Of a DNA stretch of 6,568 nt, positions 1 to 6,053 are shown piece after piece. The DNA is taken from assembly GCA_902783295.1 (NCBI GenBank), contig CACZQT010000041.1:1-6568 (forward strand). Reading direction: 5' to 3'. Position 1 is the first letter of the stretch, and each line of letters opens with the position of its first letter. The stretch is from an uncultured Lachnospiraceae bacterium (GTDB lineage Bacteria; Bacillota; Clostridia; Lachnospirales; Lachnospiraceae). Both the position numbers and the translations under genes were made by a program. The notes under the pieces are model-generated. The model was given only the letters and a program-made list of their open reading frames with translations. It made no database searches and had not been told where the DNA came from.

Positions 1-1
1 C

Positions 2-391
2 AGCCATCTGGATCTGAATGAGATCTCGGTGTCGCTGCCGGTAGGCAGTCTGGTATCTCCCAAAGCGATCACTGCGGAGTATATCAGCCAGTACGTGCGT
101 TCCCAGCAATATGAAAATAAGGCGGGCAGTACTCTGAAGGCAGTATACAGACTGGCAGAAGGACAGGTAGAAGCTCTGGAATTCCATATCACGGAGGATT
201 CCGGAATGCTGGGTATTCCACTGGCAGACCTTCCGATGAAAAGCGGGCTTCTGCTGTGCTGCATCGTGCGGGGAAAACAGATTATTACGCCCGGCGGCCG
301 GGATACCATGGAAAAAGGGGATATCGTGATTGTGGTGACGGTACATAAGAACCTGACGGATATCAGGGACTTCTTAATTCATCCGGTATAA
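2..391 (+). CDS. trkA: Trk potassium uptake protein TrkA, C-terminal part (5' end outside window)
   Basis: This is the last 129 codons of a gene that begins before the window. The frame is open from base 2, so the GTG at 29 is only an internal valine codon. TrkA is the cytoplasmic, nucleotide-binding regulator of the Trk/Ktr K+ uptake systems and gates the membrane subunit TrkH. The visible part starts at the end of an RCK/TrkA-N unit (the stretch around SPKAITAEYISQYVR is typical of the second half of TrkA). It then shows an RCK_C (TrkA-C) domain over roughly the last 75 residues, with the usual hydrophobic core, an IVRG turn, an ITPGG segment and the closing KGDIVIVV strand. It ends normally in TAA. 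trkH starts 16 bases downstream, so the two are almost certainly co-transcribed. Family assignment is confident; whether the whole protein has two RCK units cannot be seen. Confidence 0.9.
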   Translation, partial: SHLDLNEISVSLPVGSLVSPKAITAEYISQYVRSQQYENKAGSTLKAVYRLAEGQVEALEFHITEDSGMLGIPLADLPMKSGLLLCCIVRGKQIITPGGRDTMEKGDIVIVVTVHKNLTDIRDFLIHPV

Positions 392-407
392 ACGAGACAG
401 GCGGAAT

Positions 408-1850
408 ATGAATATATCGATGATTGTGCTGATCCTGGGATGGGTCATTATGCTGGAAGGCGCTTTTATGGCACTTCCGGTTGTTACAGGCTTGCTGTAT
501 GGAGAAACGGGTCATGCCGTCGTATATCTGCTGACCGGGGCGGTCAGTGCTCTGACGGGTTTTCTGATGAAATACAGGAAACCTACAAACCGGACTTTTT
601 ATGCCAGGGAAGGTTTTGCTGCGGTGGCTCTGTCCTGGCTTCTGATGAGTCTCATCGGAGCTCTGCCTCTTCGCATTACCGGTGACATCCCGTATTATCC
701 TGACGCCTTGTTCGAAGTCATTTCCGGCTTTACCACGACCGGATCCAGCATTCTGCGGGACGTGGAAGCTTTGTCCCATGCAAACCTGATCTGGAGAAGC
801 TTTACGCACTGGATCGGAGGCATGGGCGTTCTGGTATTTGTCCTGGCTGTGCTGCCGATGAGCGGCGGTTCCACTATGAACCTCATGAAAGCAGAGAGCC
901 CGGGGCCGACCGTGGGAAAACTGGTCCCCAAAGTACAGCGTACAGCATCCATTCTTTACCTGATTTATTTCGTGATGACGGTCGTGATGATCGGAATCCT
1001 GCTGCTGGGGCACATGCCTCTGTTTGACGCGGTCTGTACTGCTTTCGGTACTGCCGGCACCGGCGGCTTCGGCGTGAGAGGAGACAGTATTGCGGGATAT
1101 TCAACATTCCTGCAGAATGTCATTACGGTATTCATGCTGCTCTTCGGCGTAAACTTCACTTTTTACTACCTTCTGCTGCAGAAAAAATGGAAGGACGCGC
1201 TGAAGATGGAAGAGGTACGGGTGTATCTCGCGATCTACGTACTGGCAGTGGCAGCCATTACGCTGAATCTTGTCTTTTCGAAAGGTCCCGGATTTTCGAC
1301 CAGCCTGCAGCAGGCGGCTTTCCAGGTTTCTTCGATTATGACAACTACGGGCTTTGCGACAGCAGATTTTGACATTTGGCCTTCCTTTGCCAAAACGATC
1401 CTGGTCGGCATTATGTTCATTGGTGCCTGTGCGGGCAGCACCGGCGGCGGAATCAAGGTATCCCGGCTGCTGCTCTACCTTCGCCAGATGAAGAGAGGGC
1501 TGCGTCAGCAGATCCATCCCAGGACCGTGAAAGTGATCAAAATGGAAGGAAAAGGAGTAGAACTGAATACAATCCGCATGGCCAATGTATTCCTCATTTC
1601 CTATCTGCTGATCTTCGCGTTTTCTGTATTGTTTGTGAGCCTGGACGGCTTCAGCTTTACCACGAATTTCACGGCAGTGGCGGCGACGATCAATAATATC
1701 GGACCCGGTCTGGAACAGGTGGGGCCGACGGCGAATTTTGCGGACTTCGGCCTTTTTTCAAAAATCGTTCTGATGTTTGACATGCTGGCCGGACGACTGG
1801 AGATCCTGCCGATGGTACTCCTGTTCCACCCGACAACCTGGAAAAGATAG
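408..1850 (+). CDS. trkH: Trk/Ktr-type potassium uptake membrane subunit TrkH
   Basis: This 480-residue integral membrane protein carries K+ into the cell together with TrkA. The length fits full-size TrkH. Four pore-loop repeats, each with the filter glycine, can be read: TTTGSS at about residues 109-114, GTAGTGG at 214-220, TTTGFAT at 312-318 and INNIGPG at 428-434, separated by hydrophobic helices. The family signatures WIGGMGVLVF, CAGSTGGGIK and the closing MLAGRLEILP are present. The C-terminus (HPTTWKR) matches the usual family end, so the gene looks complete. The ATG at 408 is preceded by a modest AGGCGGA ribosome site and lies 16 bases after trkA. No promoter is seen between the two genes, so the unit is probably transcribed from upstream of the window. 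TrkH and KtrB are related; the length and N-terminal helices favour TrkH. Confidence 0.95.
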   Translation: MNISMIVLILGWVIMLEGAFMALPVVTGLLYGETGHAVVYLLTGAVSALTGFLMKYRKPTNRTFYAREGFAAVALSWLLMSLIGALPLRITGDIPYYPDALFEVISGFTTTGSSILRDVEALSHANLIWRSFTHWIGGMGVLVFVLAVLPMSGGSTMNLMKAESPGPTVGKLVPKVQRTASILYLIYFVMTVVMIGILLLGHMPLFDAVCTAFGTAGTGGFGVRGDSIAGYSTFLQNVITVFMLLFGVNFTFYYLLLQKKWKDALKMEEVRVYLAIYVLAVAAITLNLVFSKGPGFSTSLQQAAFQVSSIMTTTGFATADFDIWPSFAKTILVGIMFIGACAGSTGGGIKVSRLLLYLRQMKRGLRQQIHPRTVKVIKMEGKGVELNTIRMANVFLISYLLIFAFSVLFVSLDGFSFTTNFTAVAATINNIGPGLEQVGPTANFADFGLFSKIVLMFDMLAGRLEILPMVLLFHPTTWKR

Positions 1851-1893
1851 CGGGGCGGATTGCAGGCGCGCAGAGGAAGGTGTTTCTCACTGT

Positions 1894-1924
1894 GCGCCGC
1901 GGCAGGAACACCGGCGGCGCTTTT
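1894..1924 (+). terminator. Weak hairpin with short T run after trkH
   Basis: GCGCCGC (1894-1900) and GCGGCGC (1914-1920) form a 7-bp all-GC stem around a 13-base loop and are followed at once by TTTT (1921-1924). This resembles a poor intrinsic terminator in the trkH direction. The loop is long and the T run short, and a much better terminator lies just downstream, so this could be a first weak stop or chance pairing in a GC-rich tail. The rest of 1851-1936 shows no gene. Confidence 0.3.
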
Positions 1925-1936
1925 GAAGGCTCTGTG

Positions 1937-1984
1937 AGTAAATAAGAACAGGCCCCTGTGTACAGGGGCCTGTTCTTATTTACT
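1937..1984. terminator. Bidirectional intrinsic terminator between convergent trkH and argG
   Basis: A perfect 22-bp inverted repeat (arms 1937-1958 and 1963-1984) surrounds a TGTA loop. The inner part of each arm is GC-rich (GGCCCCTG/CAGGGGCC), and the outer part is A-rich on the left and T-rich on the right (TTCTTATTT). Each strand therefore reads as a GC-rich stem followed by a U-rich tract. It lies 86 bases after the trkH stop and 69 bases beyond the argG stop on the other strand, as expected for a shared terminator of convergent genes. Confidence 0.9.
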
Positions 1985-2053
1985 GATGACTCAATATTCG
2001 GAGCATTTCGGAGACAGACAGTTCTTCTCTCCGATGATTCTTTTCATCTGCCA

Positions 2054-3286
2054 TTATTTGCTGGACTCTTTTTCCTTGGCACGCATTTTATTCATGGCGC
2101 GGACCTTCAGAGGAAGTCCGAAGAGGTTGATGAAACCATCCGCATCGTGGTGGTCGTACAGATCGCCGGTGGTGAAAGAAGCCAGGGACTCGCTGTACAG
2201 GGAATTCGGCGAAGTGGTGCCGGCTTTGATGATATTGCCTTTGTACAGACGGAATTTCACGGTACCGGTCATATCCTGCGCGGTAGAAGAAACGAATGCC
2301 TGAATCGCTTCCCGCAGAGGGGTGAACCATTTTCCTTCATAGACCACCTGGGCCAGCTTGTTGCCCAGGTCTTTTTTGACTTCCATAGTGGCGCGGTCCA
2401 TCACCAGTTCTTCCAGCTGCTGGTAAGCTTCAACCAGAATGGTGCCGCCGGGGGTTTCGTAAATACCGTGGGACTTCATGCCTACAACCCGGTTTTCCAC
2501 AATGTCGACGATTCCGATGCCGTGCTTTCCGCCCAGGGCATTCAGCTCTTCGATAATGGCGGATACCTTCATCTTTTTCCCGTTGACACTGGTGGGGATA
2601 CCTTTTTCGAAGGTCATGGTGACGTATTCCGGTTCATCCGGCGCTTTTTCCGGCGGAACCGTCAGCATCAGCAGATGGTTGTAATTGGGTTCCAGAGAAG
2701 GATCTTCCAGTTCCAGGCCTTCGTGGCTGATGTGCCAGAGGTTGCGGTCGCGGCTGTAGCTCTGGGACATGTCAAAAGGAAGGTCGATGCCATGCGCTTT
2801 GCAGTACTGGATCTCATCCTCGCGGGACTGCAGGGTCCAGATATCCGTCATACGCCAGGGGGCGATGATTTTCAGGTCAGGAGCCAGAGCAGTGATGGAA
2901 AGCTCGAAGCGGATCTGGTCGTTGCCTTTTCCGGTAGCGCCGTGGCAGATGGCAACGGCTCCTTCCTTACGGGCGATTTCCACCAGTTTTTTCGCAATGA
3001 CAGGACGGGCCATGGAGGTACCCAGCAGGTATTTGTGTTCGTATACGGCGCCGGCCTGCACACAGGGCATGACAAAATCGTCACAGAATTCGTCTATTAC
3101 ATTTTCAATATACAGCTTGGAAGCGCCGGAAAGCTTAGCCCGCTGCTCCAGACCGTCCAGCTCGTTTCCCTGCCCGACATCCACACAGCAGCATACGACG
3201 TCATAACCGAAGTTTTCTTTGAGCCACGGGATGATGGTGGTAGTATCCAGACCGCCGGAATAGGCGAGCACAACTTTTTCTTTCAT
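2054..3286 (-). CDS. argG: Argininosuccinate synthase
   Basis: This cytoplasmic enzyme joins citrulline and aspartate at the expense of ATP (to AMP and PPi), giving argininosuccinate, the next-to-last step of arginine synthesis. The 410-residue protein has the N-type ATP pyrophosphatase loop AYSGGLDTT at residues 8-16, the conserved HGATGKGNDQIRFE segment from about 115, and the SYSRDRNLWHISHEG block in the middle. It has the usual family length of about 400. The reading frame is open upstream to an ATG at 3310, but the ATG at 3286 is the better start: it sits 4 bases after a strong GGAGGAGGA site and gives the expected N-terminus MKEKVVLAYSGG. The P-loop reads DTT where DTS is commoner, a conservative change. 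argH is not adjacent. The gene faces away from argC across a 296-base control region and converges with trkH. Confidence 0.97.
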   Translation of the reverse strand: MKEKVVLAYSGGLDTTTIIPWLKENFGYDVVCCCVDVGQGNELDGLEQRAKLSGASKLYIENVIDEFCDDFVMPCVQAGAVYEHKYLLGTSMARPVIAKKLVEIARKEGAVAICHGATGKGNDQIRFELSITALAPDLKIIAPWRMTDIWTLQSREDEIQYCKAHGIDLPFDMSQSYSRDRNLWHISHEGLELEDPSLEPNYNHLLMLTVPPEKAPDEPEYVTMTFEKGIPTSVNGKKMKVSAIIEELNALGGKHGIGIVDIVENRVVGMKSHGIYETPGGTILVEAYQQLEELVMDRATMEVKKDLGNKLAQVVYEGKWFTPLREAIQAFVSSTAQDMTGTVKFRLYKGNIIKAGTTSPNSLYSESLASFTTGDLYDHHDADGFINLFGLPLKVRAMNKMRAKEKESSK

Positions 3287-3290
3287 GTTT

Positions 3291-3299
3291 TCCTCCTCC
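3291..3299 (-). promoter_or_regulatory. Ribosome binding site that fixes the argG start
   Basis: On the minus strand GGAGGAGGA is followed by AAAC and then the ATG at 3286. This near-consensus Shine-Dalgarno sequence makes 3286 the start and rules against the in-frame ATG at 3310, which lies upstream of it and would place the site inside the coding sequence. Confidence 0.85.
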
Positions 3300-3358
3300 A
3301 AAGCACGCATGGTGCGCGTTTTATGATTTACGGCATTGTTCAGGTCAATCTATAGAAT

Positions 3359-3372
3359 TGTATAAATATACA
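3359..3372. promoter_or_regulatory. Candidate ARG box (ArgR operator), argG side, box 1
   Basis: TGTATAAATATACA is a perfect 14-base palindrome apart from its two central bases. It has the geometry of the ArgR/AhrC operator core TGAAT-N4-ATTCA, differing only at the third base of each half site. It lies in the argG leader region 73 bases upstream of the start codon. ArgR binding here is inferred from sequence resemblance and from its neighbour 22 bases away. Confidence 0.55.
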
Positions 3373-3380
3373 GTGATTGA

Positions 3381-3394
3381 CGCATAAAAACGCA
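3381..3394. promoter_or_regulatory. Candidate ARG box (ArgR operator), argG side, box 2
   Basis: CGCATAAAAACGCA has the same half-site spacing as an ARG box but is a weaker match. Its centre lies 22 bases from that of box 1, about two helical turns. ArgR hexamers typically occupy paired 18-bp boxes at about 21 bp, so the spacing supports a pair even though this box is poor on its own. Confidence 0.4.
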
Positions 3395-3401
3395 TTCGCC
3401 C

Positions 3402-3425
3402 TCTTCGGCGGAAAATCGCCGAAGA
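3402..3425. repeat. Stable hairpin in the argG-argC control region
   Basis: TCTTCGGCG (3402-3410) and CGCCGAAGA (3417-3425) make a perfect 9-bp stem with a six-base loop. Neither strand has a T run directly after it, so it is not a normal intrinsic terminator. On the minus strand it would fall in the argG leader RNA, just before the possible leader ORF and its AGAGGG site. A role in mRNA stability or in setting leader structure is possible but not shown. Confidence 0.5.
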
Positions 3426-3453
3426 ATCATAGCTTTTGCAGTGACTGATTGGC

Positions 3454-3482
3454 AGTATACACTAAGACGCGGGAAAACGCAA
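3454..3482 (-). promoter_or_regulatory. Candidate sigma-A promoter for argG
   Basis: Read on the minus strand, TTGCGT (3482-3477) and TATACT (3459-3454) are separated by exactly 17 bases. The -10 matches TATAAT at five of six positions; the -35 keeps TTG only. Transcription would begin near 3447, giving a leader of about 160 bases before the argG start. The -35 block GAAAAGTCTTGCGT is nearly the same as that of the argC promoter on the other strand. A weaker alternative is a TATACA on the minus strand at 3364-3359, with no convincing -35. Confidence 0.5.
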
Positions 3483-3512
3483 GACTTTTCCTTCATTTCT
3501 CATAGAAAAGTT

Positions 3513-3530
3513 CTTGCATAAAAATTCGAA
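3513..3530. promoter_or_regulatory. Candidate ARG box (ArgR operator) over the argC -35 element
   Basis: CTTGCATAAAAATTCGAA holds the 14-base core TGCATAAAAATTCG (3515-3528), which fits TGNAT-N4-ATTCN and is close in wording to the Bacillus-type operator with an AT-rich centre. It covers the -35 element of the proposed argC promoter, so bound ArgR would block RNA polymerase. The operator call is inference from motif and position. Confidence 0.55.
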
Positions 3531-3542
3531 AGGTGGTATGCT
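3514..3542 (+). promoter_or_regulatory. Candidate sigma-A promoter for the argCJB operon
   Basis: TTGCAT (3514-3519) and TATGCT (3537-3542) are separated by 17 bases. Transcription would start near 3549, leaving a short leader of about 34 bases before the argC ATG. The -35 matches at three and the -10 at four of six positions, a modest promoter. It is supported by overlapping ARG-like boxes and by the matching divergent promoter for argG. Confidence 0.5.
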
Positions 3543-3543
3543 G

Positions 3544-3557
3544 TGAACTGCGATTCA
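3544..3557. promoter_or_regulatory. Candidate ARG box (ArgR operator) at the argC transcription start
   Basis: TGAACTGCGATTCA matches the classical core TGAAT-N4-ATTCA at nine of ten half-site positions. It is the best conventional ARG-box match in the window. It lies over the predicted argC transcription start, with its centre 29 bases from that of the box over the -35 element. Binding here would repress argCJB; this is inference from position and motif. Confidence 0.55.
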
Positions 3558-3582
3558 TGAAAGATAAAAGGGGGAACCGGAT

Positions 3583-4623
3583 ATGATACGAGCAGGAATT
3601 ATAGGGTCCACAGGCTATGCCGGAGCGGAACTGGCCAGACTCCTGGTCCAGCACCCGGAAACGGAAGTGGTGTGGTGTGGATCTAGGAGTTATACGGGAG
3701 AGAGGTATTCTTCCCAGTATCAGAACTTCAATGGCCTGCTGGATCTGGACTGCCGGGATGATGATCTGGAAAAGCTGTCGGAAGAGGCGGATGTCATTTT
3801 CACCGCAACGCCTCAGGGCTACCTGGCGTCAGTGATCAATGAGGACATCCTGTCCCGTGCAAAAATCATCGATCTTTCTGCGGATTTCCGGCTGAAGGAT
3901 GTTTCCGTATATGAAAAGTGGTATAAACTGGAACACAAGGCACCGCAGTTCCTGCCGGAGGCAGTGTACGGGCTGTGCGAGATCAACCGGGAGCAGATCA
4001 GGAACACAAGGCTGCTGGCCAACCCGGGCTGCTACACCACCTGCTCGATCCTGAGCCTGTACCCGCTGGTGAAGGAAGGTCTGATCGACCCCATGAGCAT
4101 CATTATAGATGCGAAGTCCGGAACTTCCGGCGCAGGGCGCGGAGCCAAAGTGGCCAACCTTTTCTGTGAAGTGAACGAGAGCATGAAAGCATATGGCGTG
4201 GCGAATCACCGCCATACTCCGGAAATCGAGGAGCAGCTTTCCTATGCCTGCGGGAAAGACGTTGTTCTTTCCTTTACGCCGCACCTGGTGCCGATGATGC
4301 GCGGCATCCTGGTGACAGCTTATGCCAGCCTGGTGAAGGATGTCAGCTGGAGCGAGGTTGAACAGGTATATAAGAAATATTATGAGAAAGAGTACTTTAT
4401 CCGGCTGCTGAGAGAAGGCTGCACCGCGGAAACCCGCTGGGTAGAGGGCAGCAATTTTATGGATATCGGCTGGAAAACGGATCCCCGGACGGGCAGGATT
4501 ATTGTGATGGGGACCATAGACAACCTGGTAAAAGGCGCTGCCGGGCAGGCGGTGCAGAACATGAACCTGATGTTCGGCCTGCCTGAACAGATGGGACTCA
4601 TGCAGGTGCCTATGTTCCCGTAA
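3583..4623 (+). CDS. argC: N-acetyl-gamma-glutamyl-phosphate reductase
   Basis: This cytoplasmic NADPH-dependent enzyme reduces N-acetylglutamyl 5-phosphate to N-acetylglutamate 5-semialdehyde, the third step from glutamate to ornithine. The 346-residue protein starts with a Rossmann fold carrying GSTGYAG at residues 8-14. The catalytic cysteine is Cys150 in ANPGCYTT. Other family blocks are VYGLCEINRE, the glycine-rich SGTSGAGRGA, and HRHTPEIEEQ around 209-218, which holds a conserved histidine. The length and the ending (NLVKGAAGQAVQNMNLMFG followed by a short tail) are those of the longer, type 1 form of the family. The ATG at 3583 follows AAGGGGG (3568-3574) with an 8-base spacer. It is the first gene of the operon, just downstream of the proposed promoter and ARG boxes. 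argJ follows after 74 bases. Confidence 0.97.
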   Translation: MIRAGIIGSTGYAGAELARLLVQHPETEVVWCGSRSYTGERYSSQYQNFNGLLDLDCRDDDLEKLSEEADVIFTATPQGYLASVINEDILSRAKIIDLSADFRLKDVSVYEKWYKLEHKAPQFLPEAVYGLCEINREQIRNTRLLANPGCYTTCSILSLYPLVKEGLIDPMSIIIDAKSGTSGAGRGAKVANLFCEVNESMKAYGVANHRHTPEIEEQLSYACGKDVVLSFTPHLVPMMRGILVTAYASLVKDVSWSEVEQVYKKYYEKEYFIRLLREGCTAETRWVEGSNFMDIGWKTDPRTGRIIVMGTIDNLVKGAAGQAVQNMNLMFGLPEQMGLMQVPMFP

Positions 4624-4686
4624 ACAATGCAGAACCCTGAAAGAGCAGAATATGACAGAACAGGCACAGAGGCAGTGTGCCGGGAA

Positions 4687-4694
4687 AGAGGAGA
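4687..4694 (+). promoter_or_regulatory. Ribosome binding site that fixes the argJ start
   Basis: AGAGGAGA lies three bases before the ATG at 4698. The frame is also open to a GTG at 4677, but that codon lies upstream of this site and lacks a good one of its own. The ATG gives the expected N-terminus MEKIDGGITAAKGF. Confidence 0.75.
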
Positions 4695-4697
4695 AAT

Positions 4698-5924
4698 ATG
4701 GAGAAGATCGACGGCGGAATTACGGCCGCGAAAGGATTTATGGCATCCAGTACCCGTGTGGGACTGAAGAAAAATTCGAAAAACAGAGACATGGCGATGA
4801 TTTTCAGCTCTTCTCCTGCTGAAGTCGCCGGTGTTTTTACGACAAACCTTGTAAAAGCCGCTCCCGTTGTCTGGGATAAAAAGATAGTGGACAGCGGAAA
4901 CCGCGCCTCGGTAGTGATCATCAACAGCGGTATTGCCAATGCCTGTACCGGCGAGAAGGGGATGAAAATCTGTCAGGAAACAGCGGACGAGGCAGCGGAG
5001 TTCTTCGGGATGTACCCGGAAAATGTGCTGATCTGTTCCACCGGCGTGATCGGCCAGCAGATTCCCATGAATAAAATCAGCGAAGGCATCAAAACCATGG
5101 GGGAAACTCTCTGGGCGAAGCGCAATGTAGCTCTGGAAGCAGCGAAAGCAATCATGACTACTGACACCGTACCGAAGGAAAGCGCAGTCACCTTCGAAAT
5201 CGGAGGAAAAAAAGTTTCTATGGGCGGTATGTGCAAAGGCTCCGGCATGATCCATCCGAACATGTGCACCATGCTTTGCTTTATTGTGACGGACTGTGCC
5301 ATTTCGAAAGCTCTTCTGCAGAAAGCCCTCTCTGACGATGTGCAGGATACTTTCAACATGATTTCCGTGGATGGGGATACTTCCACCAATGATACCGTGC
5401 TGCTGCTCGCGAACGGCCAGGCCGGCAATCCCCGGATCGAGGAAGAAGGAGAAGATTACAGGACCTTCTGCGAGGCACTGCATACCGTCATGGAGGATCT
5501 TTGCAAGAAGATAGCCGGAGACGGAGAAGGCTGCACGGCACTCTTCGAAGTAAAAGTAGTGCATGCCGCGGATAAGGCACAGGCCAGGACGCTGGCCAAG
5601 TCCGTAGTTACCTCCAGCCTGACAAAAGCTGCGATTTTCGGGCATGACGCCAACTGGGGCCGGATTCTCTGCGCCATGGGCTATTCCGGAGCGGATTTTG
5701 ATCCTGAGAAAACGGATATCTGGTTTGAGAGCGAAGGCGGAAGCCTGCAGATCGTGAAGGACGGCACAGCCACGGATTACAGCGAAGAAGAAGCGACGAA
5801 GATCCTGTCCCATCCGGCAGTTACGGCTGTCTGCGATATCAAGGCCGGGGAAGAAACAGCTGTCGCCTGGGGCTGTGACCTGACCTACGACTACGTAAAA
5901 ATCAACGCAGATTACCGTTCGTAA
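4698..5924 (+). CDS. argJ: Glutamate N-acetyltransferase / ornithine acetyltransferase ArgJ
   Basis: ArgJ moves the acetyl group of N-acetylornithine onto glutamate, recycling it; some members also use acetyl-CoA to make N-acetylglutamate, which cannot be decided from sequence alone. The 408-residue precursor is expected to cut itself before Thr191, in the block GSGMIHPNMCTML, giving alpha and beta chains; the new N-terminal threonine is the nucleophile. The probable oxyanion pair Thr115-Gly116 is seen in STGVIGQ. Further family blocks are NSGIANACTG, ISVDGDTSTNDT, IFGHDANWGRIL and the C-terminal YVKINADYR. The usual residue before the cut is alanine (ATML); here it is cysteine (CTML). The gene sits 74 bases after argC, in the standard Firmicute order argC-argJ-argB, and its presence implies the cyclic acetyl pathway. 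Confidence 0.97.
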   Translation: MEKIDGGITAAKGFMASSTRVGLKKNSKNRDMAMIFSSSPAEVAGVFTTNLVKAAPVVWDKKIVDSGNRASVVIINSGIANACTGEKGMKICQETADEAAEFFGMYPENVLICSTGVIGQQIPMNKISEGIKTMGETLWAKRNVALEAAKAIMTTDTVPKESAVTFEIGGKKVSMGGMCKGSGMIHPNMCTMLCFIVTDCAISKALLQKALSDDVQDTFNMISVDGDTSTNDTVLLLANGQAGNPRIEEEGEDYRTFCEALHTVMEDLCKKIAGDGEGCTALFEVKVVHAADKAQARTLAKSVVTSSLTKAAIFGHDANWGRILCAMGYSGADFDPEKTDIWFESEGGSLQIVKDGTATDYSEEEATKILSHPAVTAVCDIKAGEETAVAWGCDLTYDYVKINADYRS

Positions 5925-6053
5925 TCATCAAAGCCGAAGGCGGAGCGATCCGACAGCTTAAGGAAGCAAAGGCGAAGGCAGAGCCATTCGAATGTCTGGT
6001 GGAACTATGCATCCGAAGGCAAAGGGCCAGACCCTGCCGTCCAAGGAGGTTTT
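5925..6053 (+). repeat. argJ-argB spacer with three imperfect GAAGGC repeats
   Basis: This 129-base spacer holds three related units: 5931-5953, 5969-5991 and about 6010-6032. The first two agree at 19 of 23 positions at a 38-base offset; the third shares the core TCCGAAGGC and then diverges. A perfect 10-bp palindrome, CATTCGAATG, lies at 5985-5994. The stretch is purine-rich and has no convincing terminator or promoter. It contains no stop in the frame shared by argJ and argB, but also no ATG, GTG or TTG in that frame, so it is not an argB extension. It may be a copy of a dispersed intergenic repeat or just a loosely repetitive linker. Confidence 0.5.
6043..6049 (+). promoter_or_regulatory. 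Ribosome binding site of argB
   Basis: AAGGAGG ends four bases before the ATG at 6054, a consensus site with rather short spacing. An in-frame ATG at 6069 is a possible alternative but would be 19 bases from the site, too far, so 6054 is preferred. Confidence 0.7.

Larger units (their letters stand above)
3345..3395 (-). other. Possible 16-codon leader ORF upstream of argG
   Basis: On the minus strand an ATG at 3395, preceded at short distance by AGAGGG, opens a 16-codon frame (MRFYASITVYLYNSID) ending in TGA at 3345-3347, 58 bases before the argG start. It would lie in the argG leader if the promoter near 3454-3482 is right. It has only one arginine codon and no run of regulatory codons, so it does not look like a classical attenuation peptide. 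The two ARG-like boxes overlap it, which may fully explain its sequence. It may well not be translated. Confidence 0.2.

Noticed and set aside
363..1013. 216-codon frame on the - strand over trkA/trkH
   Set aside because: It is antisense to trkH, very rich in His, Gln and Ser, and shows no family features.
1851..1936. Possible C-terminal extension of TrkH by read-through of the TAG
   Set aside because: The in-frame continuation is arginine/alanine-rich and meets a stop within about 30 codons, and TrkH already ends at its usual family C-terminus.
1958..3355. 465-codon open frame on the + strand opposite argG
   Set aside because: It lies wholly antisense to a clear, full-length argG, begins inside the terminator stem, has no ribosome site and reads as low-complexity Phe/Gly/His-rich protein typical of an antisense shadow.
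3402..3425. Intrinsic terminator or attenuator in the control region
   Set aside because: The hairpin is real, but no T run follows it directly on either strand; the nearest T tract on the minus strand begins only after a further 12 or so bases.
3287..3582. T-box or other known riboswitch upstream of argG or argC
   Set aside because: No T-box-like GGTGG sequence is placed with a specifier and terminator structure, and the argC leader is too short. The single GGTGG at 3532-3536 lies in the promoter spacer.
4380..5813. 477-codon open frame on the - strand opposite argC and argJ
   Set aside because: It is antisense to two well-conserved genes and runs across their junction, with no recognisable domain. 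Long antisense frames are expected from the codon bias of GC-rich genes.
5925..6053. ArgJ-ArgB fusion by stop-codon read-through
   Set aside because: The spacer is open in the shared frame for 43 codons, but chance alone gives this fairly often. ArgJ ends at its normal C-terminus with TAA, and argB has its own strong ribosome site.
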